Assembly (NCBI GenBank): GCA_027730605.1
Contig: JAQCGN010000005.1
Span: 1 to 41,023 of the forward strand
DNA length: 41,023 bases
Direction: 5' to 3'
Source of the DNA: Actinomycetota bacterium
Lineage (GTDB): Bacteria > Actinomycetota > Actinomycetes > S36-B12 > UBA5976
In this document: positions 1 through 10,280 of the stretch, piece by piece
Layout: each line of letters starts with the position of its first letter
Numbering within the stretch: position 1 is the stretch's first letter
The notes under the pieces: generated by a model
Seen by the model: only the letters and a program-made list of their open reading frames with translations
Database searches by the model: none
What the model was told of the DNA's origin: nothing
Translations under genes and position numbers: made by a program

Positions 1-1
1 G

Positions 2-529
2 AAAGTAAATGAGAACTTGCAAACAAATCTGGCTAATGTTTATGCCGTGGGAGATATCGTGCGTGGCCCCCAATTGGCTCATAAGGGATTCCAAGAAGGA
101 ATCTTTGTAGCAGAACATATGAAAGGTTTAAATCCTAGGATTATTGACATCACCGCAATTCCCAGAGTGACTTATTCTGAGCCTGAAATTGCTTCAGTGG
201 GATTAAATGAACCTGCTGCTAAAGAAAAATATGGTGTCGATCAAATAAGAACTATTCAATATGATTTGGCTGGAAATGGTAAAAGCCAGATTCTAAAAAC
301 CGCTGGTTTTATTAAACTTATCGCGTTAAAAGATGGTGGCCAAATAGTTGGTATTCACATGATTGGCTCTCGAGTCGGGGAATTATTAGCCGAAGCTCAG
401 TTAATGTATTCATGGGATGCCTCCCCAGAAGATGTTGCACCTTATGTTCATGCTCACCCAACGATGTCAGAAGCAATGGGCGAAGCAGCAATGGCACTTG
501 CAGGTAAACCTCTACACACCCACAGTTAA
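2..529 (+). CDS. lpdA: Dihydrolipoamide dehydrogenase, C-terminal part (5' truncated by window edge)
   Basis: Open frame runs from the window edge (KVNENLQTNLANVYAVGDIVRGPQLAHKGFQEG...). The 'YAVGDI' FAD motif and C-terminal dimerisation domain ending 'HAHPTMSEAMGEAAM' are typical of Lpd. Confidence 0.93.
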   Translation, partial: KVNENLQTNLANVYAVGDIVRGPQLAHKGFQEGIFVAEHMKGLNPRIIDITAIPRVTYSEPEIASVGLNEPAAKEKYGVDQIRTIQYDLAGNGKSQILKTAGFIKLIALKDGGQIVGIHMIGSRVGELLAEAQLMYSWDASPEDVAPYVHAHPTMSEAMGEAAMALAGKPLHTHS

Positions 530-551
530 ATAGAAAAAGGAAATAATTTAA

Positions 552-2309
552 ATGCCAACAAATGTTGTAATGCCTCAACTAGGTGAATCTGTAACCGAAG
601 GAACGGTTACTCGTTGGTTAAAAAATGTTGGAGATGTAATAAAAGTTGATGAAGCAATCGTGGAAGTTTCAACTGACAAAGTTGACACCGAAATTCCATC
701 ACCAGTTTCTGGTATTTTGCTTGAAATTAAAGCCGCGCAAGATTCTGTAATTCAAGTTGGTGGAGTAATGGCAATCATTGGTGAATCTGGATCAACACCA
801 GTTAACCCACCAGCAGCACCTGTCGTGCAAACCCCAACACCAGTTATAAAACCTGAACCTGTCATTGAAAAACCAGTCGTGCCAACACCACCTCCAGTAG
901 CAGCACCGGTGGTAACACCTGTTGCCCCAGCTGCAACAACTGGATCAACTGTAAATGTTTTACTACCAGCTTTAGGAGAATCAGTAACAGAAGGAACTAT
1001 TACTCGCTGGTTAAAAAATGTGGGAGATTTAGTTTCATTAGATGAAGCAATTGTAGAAATATCAACTGACAAAGTTGATACAGAACTTCCTTCCCCAGCA
1101 GCTGGAGTGATAAAAGAAATAAAAGTTGCTCAAGATCAAGTAGCTGCTGTTGGAGCAGTACTGGCAATAATTTCAACTTCAACAACAAACAGTGCACCCA
1201 AACCTGCACCAACTCCAGTTGCTCCAGTAATACAAACTCCACCACCTGCTGCTAAAGCTGAACCAGTAGCCGTGACTCAAAGTGCACCTACTCCAACCCC
1301 AAAGCAAACAGTATTTGCAAATACTGCCCCAAATAACAAAGATGTTTATGCAACACCAATTGTTAGACAACTTGCTAAGGAAAAAGGTGTTGATCTTTCA
1401 ACAATTAACGGAACTGGAATCAATGGTCGAATTAAAAAAGAAGACCTCGTAGGTTCTGGAACAAGTGTTGCTACAACACCGGCGCAGACTACAACTCAAA
1501 CTATTCCAACACCAGCTGCAAAAGAGACTGCAAATAAACCTGCAACTAGTTCTGCACCAAAGCCTTCGACTACTGCCGAACAACCACTTCGTGGGCGAAT
1601 TGAGCAAACAACACGTTTGCGAAGAGTTATTGCCGAAAGAATGGTTCAATCACTGCACATTTCAGCACAATTAACAAGTGTTGTTGAAGTGGATGTAACA
1701 AAAATTGCAGCAATACGAAACAAAGTTAAAGATTCATTTGTTGCTCGCGAAGGTGTGAAACTTACCTTTCTACCATTTTTTGCAAAGGCTTCTGTTGAAT
1801 GTTTGAAAGAATTTCCCATAGTAAATGCCACAATTTCAGCTGATGCCAGTCAAATTGCTTACAGTGATGCAATTCATTTGGCTGTAGCAGTTGACACTCC
1901 CCGCGGATTACTGGTCCCAGTTATCAGAGATGCTGGAGACCTATCAATTGCAGGATTAGCTAGAAAAATTCAAGACGTAGCAAATAGAACTAGAGACAAT
2001 AAAGTCACACCTGATGAATTAAGTGGTGGAACATTCACCTTGACTAACACAGGTAGTCGAGGAGCACTTTTTGACACTCCAATTATTAATCAACCACAAG
2101 TTGCAATTCTTGCCACCGGAGCTGTTGTTAAAAGACCAGTAGTGGTTAAAGGCAGTGATGGTAATGATCAAATTGCGATTAGACAAATGGCTTATCTTTC
2201 ATTGACCTACGATCACAGACTTGTTGATGGTGCTGATGCTGCAAGATTCTTGTCTTCCATGAAAGTACGTTTAGAAGAAGCCAACTTTGAATCCGAATTA
2301 GGTCTATAA
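552..2309 (+). CDS. sucB: 2-oxoacid dehydrogenase E2 component (dihydrolipoamide acyltransferase; SucB/DlaT type) with two lipoyl domains
   Basis: Two lipoyl domains (each with STDKVDTE), Pro/Ala/Thr-rich linkers, peripheral subunit-binding domain (YATPIVRQLAKEKGVDLSTINGTGINGRIKKEDL), catalytic domain ending LSLTYDHRLVDGADAARFL. Substrate (2-oxoglutarate vs pyruvate) is not resolved. Confidence 0.93.
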   Translation: MPTNVVMPQLGESVTEGTVTRWLKNVGDVIKVDEAIVEVSTDKVDTEIPSPVSGILLEIKAAQDSVIQVGGVMAIIGESGSTPVNPPAAPVVQTPTPVIKPEPVIEKPVVPTPPPVAAPVVTPVAPAATTGSTVNVLLPALGESVTEGTITRWLKNVGDLVSLDEAIVEISTDKVDTELPSPAAGVIKEIKVAQDQVAAVGAVLAIISTSTTNSAPKPAPTPVAPVIQTPPPAAKAEPVAVTQSAPTPTPKQTVFANTAPNNKDVYATPIVRQLAKEKGVDLSTINGTGINGRIKKEDLVGSGTSVATTPAQTTTQTIPTPAAKETANKPATSSAPKPSTTAEQPLRGRIEQTTRLRRVIAERMVQSLHISAQLTSVVEVDVTKIAAIRNKVKDSFVAREGVKLTFLPFFAKASVECLKEFPIVNATISADASQIAYSDAIHLAVAVDTPRGLLVPVIRDAGDLSIAGLARKIQDVANRTRDNKVTPDELSGGTFTLTNTGSRGALFDTPIINQPQVAILATGAVVKRPVVVKGSDGNDQIAIRQMAYLSLTYDHRLVDGADAARFLSSMKVRLEEANFESELGL

Positions 2310-2315
2310 ACCTGT

Positions 2316-3209
2316 ATGAAAATTGTGATTACCGGTTCATCCGGTTTAATCGGATCGGCTTTAGTTAGAGACTGCGAAAAGAAAAATTTCGAAGTAGTAA
2401 AACTAGTTAGACGTGCCCCAAAACAAGAGAATGAATCGCAGTGGGATCCGATAAAAGGGATTGTTGATTTAAATGTTTTAGAGAAAGCAACAGCTATCGT
2501 GAATTTGGCTGGAGCGGGTGTGGGTGATCGTCGATGGTCCAAAAAGTATAAGAAATTAATTCTTGATAGCCGAGTAAATTCTACAGAAACACTTGCTAAT
2601 GCAATTGTTAATTTAAAAACTCCTCCTTCAGTTTTTGTCTCAGGTTCTGCAATAGGTTTTTACGGTGACACTGCAGATGTTGCTGTTGATGAGAATGCCA
2701 ATTTAGGTGAAGGATTTCTAAGTGATGTTGTTTTCAATTGGGAATATGCAGCACAAAGAGTTAGAAGTAACAATATAAGAGTTGTTCATCCTCGTACCGG
2801 ATTAGTAATGAGTAAACGTGGTGGATTACTAAAAAAGATTTTACCGTTATTCAAACTAGGTTTAGGTGGCAAATTAGGAAACGGTAAACAATACTGGTCC
2901 TATATTTCATTGGAGGATGAAATTAGAGCACTTCATCATTTAATTGACGATGTAAGACTTACTGGTGGGGTCAATTTCACTAATCCAAACCCTGTAACAA
3001 ATGCTGAATTCACCAAATCACTTTCCAGTGTTGTGAATAGACCAGCATTTCTTAAGGTCCCTTCTTTAGCTTTGAAAATAGCTTTAGGCGAATTCTCTAT
3101 TGAAGCCTTAGGTTCATCTCGGATTTTGCCATCAAAGTTGAAAGCAGCAGGTTTTAAATTCAATCAGCCTGATATTTTAAGCACACTAAATTCAGCAATC
3201 ACTTACTAA
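2316..3209 (+). CDS. TIGR01777 family (SDR39U1-like) NAD-dependent epimerase
   Basis: N-term MKIVITGSSGLIGSALV; 'SGSAIGFYGD' and 'VVHPRTGLVMSKRGGLLKKILPLFKLGLGGKLGNGKQYWSYISLEDEI' are family hallmarks. Confidence 0.9.
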   Translation: MKIVITGSSGLIGSALVRDCEKKNFEVVKLVRRAPKQENESQWDPIKGIVDLNVLEKATAIVNLAGAGVGDRRWSKKYKKLILDSRVNSTETLANAIVNLKTPPSVFVSGSAIGFYGDTADVAVDENANLGEGFLSDVVFNWEYAAQRVRSNNIRVVHPRTGLVMSKRGGLLKKILPLFKLGLGGKLGNGKQYWSYISLEDEIRALHHLIDDVRLTGGVNFTNPNPVTNAEFTKSLSSVVNRPAFLKVPSLALKIALGEFSIEALGSSRILPSKLKAAGFKFNQPDILSTLNSAITY

Positions 3210-4453
3210 TGTCTAAGCAAGTTGAAGTAGCAATTATTGGAGCAGGTCTTGCAGGACTTGCCTGTGCCATAGAACTACAAAAAAATAATATTGATTTTCA
3301 AATCTTTGAAGCATCAGATGGTGTTGGTGGACGTGTTAGATCAGATGTTATCGATGGATTTATTCTTGATCGAGGATTTCAACTTTATAATCCAAGTTAT
3401 TCCGAAGGAAAAAGACTTCTTAACTACGATGCTCTTGATTTAAAACCTTTCATTCCCGGGGTGGCCATTCGTGATAATAAAAGACTTCGAATAGTTGTTG
3501 ACCCCTTTCGAGCCAATGGTTTCAGATTAAATCTTTTAAAAGATATTCCCGGAAACCCACTTAGTTGTTTGGGTTTATTAAGATATTTTCTTAGTTATTT
3601 AGTTACCTCTGATGCACAAATTGCCACCACTAAAGATATTTCAGCTTCAGATTCACTGATTAAATCTGGGGTCATAGGTAATCTTCTTGAAAAACTCTTG
3701 AGACCTTTTCTAAAAGGCGTTTTTCTTGAATCTGAGTTAAAAACATCACGAAAATTTTTAGATGTGGTCTTAAAGACTTTTCTTAGAGGTATACCCAGTG
3801 TTCCTGCCCAGGGAATGCAAGTAATTAGTGATCAACTGGCTTCAAAGTTACCTATGGAAAAAATTTCTCTCAACACGAAAATAATAAAAATAGAGGGCAA
3901 TAAACTACAAACTGAGAATGAAGAAATTATTGCAAAAAAGATTGTGGTTGCCACTGATCCAACTACTGCTATTTCTTGGCTTAGCCTAGAAGAAAAGATA
4001 ATGCACACAGTCACAACTTGGTATTTCAAAGCCGATCAAAGTGTTGCTGAGTTAGTAAAAGGAAAGCCCATTCTTTTTGTAGATGCTTCAAATAATGGTC
4101 CACTCACAAATGCTGTTGTTTTAACTAACGCTGCATCAAGTTATGCCCCACCTGGTCAAGTTTTGGTTTCTGCTTCAGCAATTTCACCCCATCAAAATGC
4201 TGATCTTGAGTCTGTAAAAAAACATCTATCCGTAATCTTTGGGGTAGATACAAATAGTTGGCAACTAATTAAGCAATATCAAATAAAAGAAGCACTTGCC
4301 TCCATGTATCCCCCATTTTCCTTAATAAACTCAAATCAAATATCTGAAGACCTATTTGTTGCAGGAGATCATCGAGCAACTTCCTCAATTCAAGGTGCTC
4401 TACTTAGTGGTACAAATGCTGCGACACTGGTCAAAGTAAGTTTAGGTTTATGA
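3209..4453 (+). CDS. FAD-dependent oxidoreductase (protoporphyrinogen oxidase / amine oxidase-like)
   Basis: N-terminal dinucleotide motif VAIIGAGLAGLACAIEL, 'GGRVRSD' and C-terminal 'FVAGDHRATSSIQGALLSGTNAA'. Confidence 0.85.
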   Translation: MSKQVEVAIIGAGLAGLACAIELQKNNIDFQIFEASDGVGGRVRSDVIDGFILDRGFQLYNPSYSEGKRLLNYDALDLKPFIPGVAIRDNKRLRIVVDPFRANGFRLNLLKDIPGNPLSCLGLLRYFLSYLVTSDAQIATTKDISASDSLIKSGVIGNLLEKLLRPFLKGVFLESELKTSRKFLDVVLKTFLRGIPSVPAQGMQVISDQLASKLPMEKISLNTKIIKIEGNKLQTENEEIIAKKIVVATDPTTAISWLSLEEKIMHTVTTWYFKADQSVAELVKGKPILFVDASNNGPLTNAVVLTNAASSYAPPGQVLVSASAISPHQNADLESVKKHLSVIFGVDTNSWQLIKQYQIKEALASMYPPFSLINSNQISEDLFVAGDHRATSSIQGALLSGTNAATLVKVSLGL

Positions 4454-5184
4454 GCAAAGATAAGTTCATCGTTGCAACCTCTGGTGGTTTTATTACCACT
4501 AAACGCTGGGGTGTGATGAGACCTGGAGCTACATTTCTTAAAGCACTTGAATTAACACGAAAACAGCGTCCCAAAGTTTGCTTCATGATGACTGCCAGTG
4601 GAGACGATGCGACTTATATATCAAGATCGTATGAAGCAATGGGCAATTTAAGTGTCGATGTGACACACCTATCTTTATTTCCTCAACCAAATGAAGATGT
4701 TGAAAAAAGATTATTGAATTCAGACTTGGTTTGGGTAGGTGGTGGTTCAGTTGCAAATCTTTTGGCTATCTGGAAGTTACATAAAGTTGACGAAGTTCTC
4801 AAAACTGCTTGGGCAAATGGAACTGTTTTATCAGGGGTAAGTGCTGGATCCATTTGTTGGTTCATGGGTGGAACAACTGATTCATTTGGACCTGATTTAA
4901 AACTAGTTTCTAATGGATTAGGTCTTTTGCCCTCCGGCAATGGAGTGCACTATGACTCCGAGGAACAAAGAAGACCACTACTTCAATCTTTGGTGAAAGA
5001 TGAAACATTTGAAACTGCTTTTGCAACAGATGATCACACCGGAATTGTTTTCAAGGGAATAGAACCAATTGAAGTTATAAGTGATGTTAATTCAGATCCC
5101 CTAACAGGACCTGCCGCTTACAAAATACAAAAAGTCAATGGTGAAATTCAAGAAATTCGTCTTGCCCCTGGAGCTATTGTTTAA
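4450..5184 (+). CDS. pepE: Peptidase E (S51 family, dipeptidase PepE-like)
   Basis: 'WVGGGSVANLLAIW' and nucleophile motif 'LSGVSAGSICWF'; 4-bp ATGA overlap with upstream gene. Confidence 0.85.
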   Translation: MSKDKFIVATSGGFITTKRWGVMRPGATFLKALELTRKQRPKVCFMMTASGDDATYISRSYEAMGNLSVDVTHLSLFPQPNEDVEKRLLNSDLVWVGGGSVANLLAIWKLHKVDEVLKTAWANGTVLSGVSAGSICWFMGGTTDSFGPDLKLVSNGLGLLPSGNGVHYDSEEQRRPLLQSLVKDETFETAFATDDHTGIVFKGIEPIEVISDVNSDPLTGPAAYKIQKVNGEIQEIRLAPGAIV

Positions 5185-7391
5185 TCTTTTGCTCTAGCTA
5201 AATTGCTTGGCCACCAAATTTTCTTACCTATTCCAATTGTTAGGGTTGGAACCAAAATTGACCTAACCAAAATAGTGTCAAGCAGCACACCAAATGACAC
5301 CGCAAATCCCAGTTGAGCAAGGAATACAAGTGGTAACACTCCAAGAACTGCAAATGTTGCTGCTAAAACCACACCAGCAGATGTAATGACTCCACCAGTT
5401 ACAGTTAAGGCTTTTAGCGTTCCAGCCCTTGTTCCTAGTTTCTTAGTTTCTTCGCGCACCCTAGTCATTAAAAATACGTTGTAATCAATACCTAATGCCA
5501 CTAAAAACACAAAAGCAAAAAGTGGGAAAGAGGTATCAGATCCGGGGAAATTAAATACATACTCAAACACAAACTGTGACGCTCCTAGTGTGGCAGCAAA
5601 AGATAAAACAACAGTTGCCACAAGCATAAAAGGCGCTAAAAAACTTCGAAGTAATACAACCAAGATCATAAATATTAAAACCAAAACCGTGGGTATAATT
5701 ATTCTGTTGTCGCGATCATTTGCCTCGGCAATATCTTCATTTACCGCTGTGAACCCACCAACTAAAGCTAATTCACTTACCTTATCCAAATTTTGTCTCA
5801 ATTTGATAATTGTTTCTTTTGCTTCACTTGAATCAGCTGGATCTTTGAGTGTGGCACTAATCAACACTTGACCATCAACAATTTTTGGTTTGGGTAATGC
5901 TTGACCAGGAATTACTGGTCCATCAGGAATTGGAAAAGCTTCTTCCACACCTTCTGTATCAGTTATGACTTTTAATAATTCTTGAGTTTTTGATGAGGGA
6001 CCCAAAATATAGGAAGGATTTCCCTCTCCTGCTGGAAAATGTTTTCCTAATTCTTCTTGACCAACTACCGAATCAGGTTTTCCCACAAAAGTTTCAGTTT
6101 GAGATAAACCTGTGGCATCAAGTTGAGTTGAGTAGCCAGCTAAAGCTAGAAGAAAAATTGCAGTGATTAAACCTGCGCGACGTGTTTTTTTGTCAACAAA
6201 ATTTGCAACTTTTGCCCAAATTCCTGAAAGTTTTTCATCTTCAGAATCAAAATGAGGAATTCGTGGCCAAAAAATCCATCTACCAAATAAAACCAAGAAT
6301 GCTGGTAGCAAAGTAAGCATTGTGATAACCGCGGCAATTATTCCAATTGCGCCAATTGGGCCAAGAGACCTATTGGCATTAAGTTCAGATAAGAGTAAAA
6401 CTAGGAGTCCTGCTGAAGTAGTTGCACCAGAGGCCACAATCGGTTCAACAACTCCACGCAATGCTTTACGCATCGCTCTAAATCTTGATTCAGCTAAATG
6501 AAGTTCTTCACGATATCTGGCAATTAGTAATAAACCGTAATCTGTGGCTGCCCCAATTACTAACACCGACAAAATACCTTGAGCTTGTCCATTCAAAGTT
6601 AGAATGTCTTCTTTTGCTAACGAATAAACAATTGCTCCAGCAACTGCAAGAGCAATGATTGCTGAAAGTAGTGGAAAAATCCAAAGCAAAGGACTTCTGT
6701 AAACAATGATCAAAATTAAAGCAACAACTGTTAGCGTGCTAAGTAACAAAGTTGTATCAACTGCACCAAATGCGCCGAAGAGATCCGCTAAAATACCACC
6801 GGCACCAGTTACGTTGATTTTTAAGCCTTCAATTTCTCTGGCTTCTTCACGAATGGTCTCAACGATTCCGATTAAAGCAGGTTCCCCGTTGGGTAAAGGT
6901 GTGACAATTTTATCACTTGAAATTTCAACATTTATTAAAAGTGCTTCTCCATCTTCGGATGCAATAGGGAAAGCTTTTGATCCGGTAACAAGGTAATCAC
7001 CAATTTTTTTTCCATCACCTTCAATAATTTCAAAAGTTGCTATATCGGTGGCAAACTCATTAGCTTTAGCAATATTTTGTTGAGTCAGATCTCCTTTAAT
7101 AATAATTAAGGCAGGTAGAGAATTCGAGGATCTAAATTCAGGAGTAATATCGCTAACTTTTGAAGATTCCGCAGTCGTGGGTAAGAAGGCTGCATTATCA
7201 TTTTCTTGAACTTCAGAAAGTTTTGCAAATATAGGACCGGCGACACCCGAAATTCCTAACCAAATTGCAACAGTCAAAACAGCAAGTGCGGTAAATTTCT
7301 TAGGACTTTTAGTTTTTTTCTTTTTTTGATTAATAGTAGTTTTCTTAGCAACTGCTTTTTTACTGTGCTTGGCTTTTGCCGCAGGACTCAC
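5181..7391 (-). CDS. MMPL/RND family transporter
   Basis: 736 aa, duplicated 6-TM RND architecture, 'ATDYGLLLIARYREEL' and 'GIDYNVFLMTRVREE' motifs; GTG start preceded by AGGAG; Lys-rich N-terminus. Confidence 0.9.
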   Translation of the reverse strand: MSPAAKAKHSKKAVAKKTTINQKKKKTKSPKKFTALAVLTVAIWLGISGVAGPIFAKLSEVQENDNAAFLPTTAESSKVSDITPEFRSSNSLPALIIIKGDLTQQNIAKANEFATDIATFEIIEGDGKKIGDYLVTGSKAFPIASEDGEALLINVEISSDKIVTPLPNGEPALIGIVETIREEAREIEGLKINVTGAGGILADLFGAFGAVDTTLLLSTLTVVALILIIVYRSPLLWIFPLLSAIIALAVAGAIVYSLAKEDILTLNGQAQGILSVLVIGAATDYGLLLIARYREELHLAESRFRAMRKALRGVVEPIVASGATTSAGLLVLLLSELNANRSLGPIGAIGIIAAVITMLTLLPAFLVLFGRWIFWPRIPHFDSEDEKLSGIWAKVANFVDKKTRRAGLITAIFLLALAGYSTQLDATGLSQTETFVGKPDSVVGQEELGKHFPAGEGNPSYILGPSSKTQELLKVITDTEGVEEAFPIPDGPVIPGQALPKPKIVDGQVLISATLKDPADSSEAKETIIKLRQNLDKVSELALVGGFTAVNEDIAEANDRDNRIIIPTVLVLIFMILVVLLRSFLAPFMLVATVVLSFAATLGASQFVFEYVFNFPGSDTSFPLFAFVFLVALGIDYNVFLMTRVREETKKLGTRAGTLKALTVTGGVITSAGVVLAATFAVLGVLPLVFLAQLGFAVSFGVLLDTILVRSILVPTLTIGIGKKIWWPSNLARAKD

Positions 7392-7523
7392 TTAATTGCT
7401 CCTATAAATATTTTCGCTTAGAAATCAAGCTGCACCATCAGGTGACGTTGGCCTTCTCTAGCCACCAGTCTATTGATATCAACCAAAATCGCATCTTTCG
7501 ACATTAACTAATACGATAAGGAC

Positions 7524-8195
7524 ATGACAAAAACTGGTTTAATCATTGAAAACTGGGGCTCAGATGTCGACTATCAAAGTTCTTGGAATAGACAAAGAGA
7601 AATACACCACAAAATTGTTGCAGAAAATCATGCAGATGTTGCAGTACTACTAGAACACCGAGAAGTTTTCACAGCTGGTAGATCCACCAAGCCAGAGGAT
7701 AGACCAATTGATTCATCACCAGTTTTCGATATTGATCGAGGTGGTCGAATTACTTGGCATGGCCCCGGACAAATCGTTTGTTATCCAATAATGAAATTAG
7801 ATGATCCAGTTGATGTAGTAGCACATGTGCGAAGACTTGAACTATTGATTATTGATGTTTGTTCCCAACTAGGTTTAAATACAACACAAATTGAAGGTCG
7901 AAGTGGTGTCTGGGTTAAAGGAAATAACTCACCTGACAAAAAAATTGCTGCTATTGGAATTAGGGTTGCCAAGCGAGTAACCATGCATGGTTTTGCACTA
8001 AATTGCAACAACTCACTTGATGCATTTCGAAAGATAGTTCCCTGTGGTATTGCTGACGCCGATGTAACGACACTTTCTTTAGAACTAGGTCGGGATGTAT
8101 CAGTCAATGAGGTCACTTCCCTCATAGAAGATGCATTAAGAAATGGTGCGCTTAAGCGAAATGTTTCAAAACGCTCTAAAGTAGAAGTGTCATGA
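7524..8195 (+). CDS. lipB: Lipoyl(octanoyl) transferase LipB
   Basis: '[17 protein letters not shown]', '[18 protein letters not shown]', '[23 protein letters not shown]' signature. Confidence 0.97.
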   Translation: MTKTGLIIENWGSDVDYQSSWNRQREIHHKIVAENHADVAVLLEHREVFTAGRSTKPEDRPIDSSPVFDIDRGGRITWHGPGQIVCYPIMKLDDPVDVVAHVRRLELLIIDVCSQLGLNTTQIEGRSGVWVKGNNSPDKKIAAIGIRVAKRVTMHGFALNCNNSLDAFRKIVPCGIADADVTTLSLELGRDVSVNEVTSLIEDALRNGALKRNVSKRSKVEVS

Positions 8196-9139
8196 CTATT
8201 GAATTTGTTACCGGTCTAAACTCCGAAGGCAAGAAATTACTTCGCATCGAAGCACGTAATGCTGAAGTACCAATTGAGAAAAAACCTGAGTGGATTAGAA
8301 CTAAATTAAAAACTGGTCCTGAATACACACGAATTCGTGAAATGGTTAAAAAAGAAGGACTTCACACAGTTTGTCAGGAAGCAGGATGCCCCAACATTTT
8401 TGAATGCTGGGAAGACCGTGAGGCAACATTTTTAATTGGTGGATCTGCTTGCACAAGACGTTGTGATTTTTGTTTAATCGATACCGGTAAACCAGATCCT
8501 CTTGATAGAACAGAACCAGACAAAGTTGCTTTAAGTGTAAGAACAATGGGTTTGAAATATGCCACAGTCACAGGTGTCACCAGAGATGATTTAGAAGATG
8601 AAGGTGCTTGGCTATATTCCGAAACTATTAGAGCCATACACAAACACAATCCTGATTGCGGTGTGGAGATTTTAACTCCAGATTTCAGTGGAAAAAAAGA
8701 ATTATTAAAACAAGTTTTTGATGCCAAACCTGAAGTTTTTGCTCATAACTTAGAAACTGTTCCTCGAATATTTAAATCAATTAGACCAGCATTCAACTAT
8801 GAAAAATCTTTAGGTGTTATTACCTTGGCCAAAGAAGCTGGAATGATTACTAAATCAAATTTGATTCTTGGAATGGGTGAAGAAAAAGACGAAATAGTTA
8901 CTGCTTTAAAAGACTTAGTAGATGCAGGTTGCGACTTGATTACCATAACCCAGTATTTAAGACCTTCAGCACTTCATCATCCAATTGCTCGTTGGGTTAA
9001 ACCAGAAGAATTCATCGAATTGGGGGATCTCGCAAAGGAGTTAGGTTTTAGTGGCGTAATGTCTGGACCACTAGTTAGATCTTCTTATCGCGCAGGTCGA
9101 CTATATAAACAAGCACTTGAAGCACGGAATGGAAAATAA
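8192..9139 (+). CDS. lipA: Lipoyl synthase LipA (radical SAM)
   Basis: '[13 protein letters not shown]' and radical SAM '[15 protein letters not shown]'; 4-bp overlap with lipB. Confidence 0.98.
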   Translation: MTIEFVTGLNSEGKKLLRIEARNAEVPIEKKPEWIRTKLKTGPEYTRIREMVKKEGLHTVCQEAGCPNIFECWEDREATFLIGGSACTRRCDFCLIDTGKPDPLDRTEPDKVALSVRTMGLKYATVTGVTRDDLEDEGAWLYSETIRAIHKHNPDCGVEILTPDFSGKKELLKQVFDAKPEVFAHNLETVPRIFKSIRPAFNYEKSLGVITLAKEAGMITKSNLILGMGEEKDEIVTALKDLVDAGCDLITITQYLRPSALHHPIARWVKPEEFIELGDLAKELGFSGVMSGPLVRSSYRAGRLYKQALEARNGK

Positions 9140-9835
9140 ATGGCCAAATATAAGGAGCCAAAACCAAAGAAAGAAAGATTTAAAACTCTAAAGCAAATAA
9201 AGCAAACCTATTCTATAACTCGTAAAACTGATAAAGCTCTTCCTTGGATAATTCTTCTCACATTAATTGGCACAACTTTGCCGCTAATTTTGGTCGCACA
9301 ATTTTTGTTCGAATCTGCTTTTTCAAAATTGATTACTACCTCTCTTGCTGTTTCAACTGGTTTATTGGCAACTGTTTACCTATTTGGAAAACGAGCCGAA
9401 AAGGCCGCCTATGCACGAATTGAAGGACAACCTGGTGCTGCTGCTGCTGTTTTAAACACTTTAAGAAAAGGTTGGTTTATTACCCCAGCTATTGCTGTTA
9501 CTAGAAATCAAGATTTAGTTCATCGAGTGATTGGACCGGTAGGAATAGTTTTAGTGGGTGAAGGTTCACCAACAAGGGTTGCCCAATTATTGGAAAATGA
9601 AAAAATTAAGGCACGAAGAATCGCTGGAGAAATCCCCGTCTCAACTTTAATTGTGGGCAATGGTGAAGGATTGATCACTTTTAAGAAACTTAATAAGACA
9701 ATCATGAAAATGGGTAAAAAAATTTCCCCAGCTGAATCTCGTGAATTAAGAAACAGATTTGGTGCTTCCGGAGCAAGTTCCCTACCAATTCCTAAGGGTG
9801 CAATGCCTAAAGGTATGAGAATTCCTAGACGCTAA
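9140..9835 (+). CDS. DUF4191 family membrane protein
   Basis: Position right after lipA (as Rv2219) and composition: basic N-terminus, two TM helices, 'EGQPGAAAAVLNTLRKGWFITPAIAVTRNQDLVHRVIGPVGIVLVGEG'. Confidence 0.85.
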   Translation: MAKYKEPKPKKERFKTLKQIKQTYSITRKTDKALPWIILLTLIGTTLPLILVAQFLFESAFSKLITTSLAVSTGLLATVYLFGKRAEKAAYARIEGQPGAAAAVLNTLRKGWFITPAIAVTRNQDLVHRVIGPVGIVLVGEGSPTRVAQLLENEKIKARRIAGEIPVSTLIVGNGEGLITFKKLNKTIMKMGKKISPAESRELRNRFGASGASSLPIPKGAMPKGMRIPRR

Positions 9836-10172
9836 TTATTTGAGTTTTAGCAATACGATCGTGTAATCCCCTACCACTGGCAGTTGATAAAAGTGGAGGA
9901 AATACTAAAATAATTAATAAAGTTCTTATTAAACTTTGAATCAAACGAGGTTTTTGTTGAGTGTTTATATCTTGAACTCTTAAACCAAAAATTCTTTGGC
10001 CAAATGAAGAACCTGTAAGCCAAGTAAATAGAAAAACTTGGGAAGCAAAAATCAATAACGTTAGCAAGGCATGGCTTTGAGTTCCATAATCTGGTCCATC
10101 AGGAATAATCTGTACGACCAAAATCGCTGCAATCCAATCGATGATTAGAGCCAAGATTCTTTTGAAAACCAT
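9825..10172 (-). CDS. RDD family membrane protein
   Basis: 'RILALIIDWIAAILVVQ', 'GSSFGQRIFGLRVQDIN', 'LHDRIAKTQII'; conserved position between DUF4191 and glnA1. Confidence 0.85.
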   Translation of the reverse strand: MVFKRILALIIDWIAAILVVQIIPDGPDYGTQSHALLTLLIFASQVFLFTWLTGSSFGQRIFGLRVQDINTQQKPRLIQSLIRTLLIILVFPPLLSTASGRGLHDRIAKTQIISV

Positions 10173-10242
10173 GGTACAAACATATGCCTGAACTGGATTT
10201 CTCGCGAAATAGCCAGAGCCCTCGAGACAGATGTGAAAACTT

Positions 10243-10280
10243 GTTACAAGCCCGAAACAATTGGGATACCAACTTGATAC
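10243..10280 (+). promoter_or_regulatory. Candidate GlnR operator (four half-sites)
   Basis: GTTAC-n6-GAAAC-n6-GATAC-n6-GATAC with exact 11-bp period, ~95 bp upstream of the glnA1 start. Fits the actinobacterial GlnR consensus gTnAC-n6-GaAAC repeated. Confidence 0.7.

Noticed and set aside
752-1072. 106-aa minus-strand ORF
   Set aside because: Antisense to the Pro/Thr-rich linker of the E2 gene; Gly/Thr-rich translation is the complement of the linker codons.
8374-8727. 117-aa minus-strand ORF
   Set aside because: Antisense shadow of lipA, which is unambiguous on the plus strand.
10189-10216. Short palindrome around ATTTCTCGCGAAAT as an operator
   Set aside because: Only a 5-bp arm pair with a 4-nt loop; too short to support a claim without conservation data.
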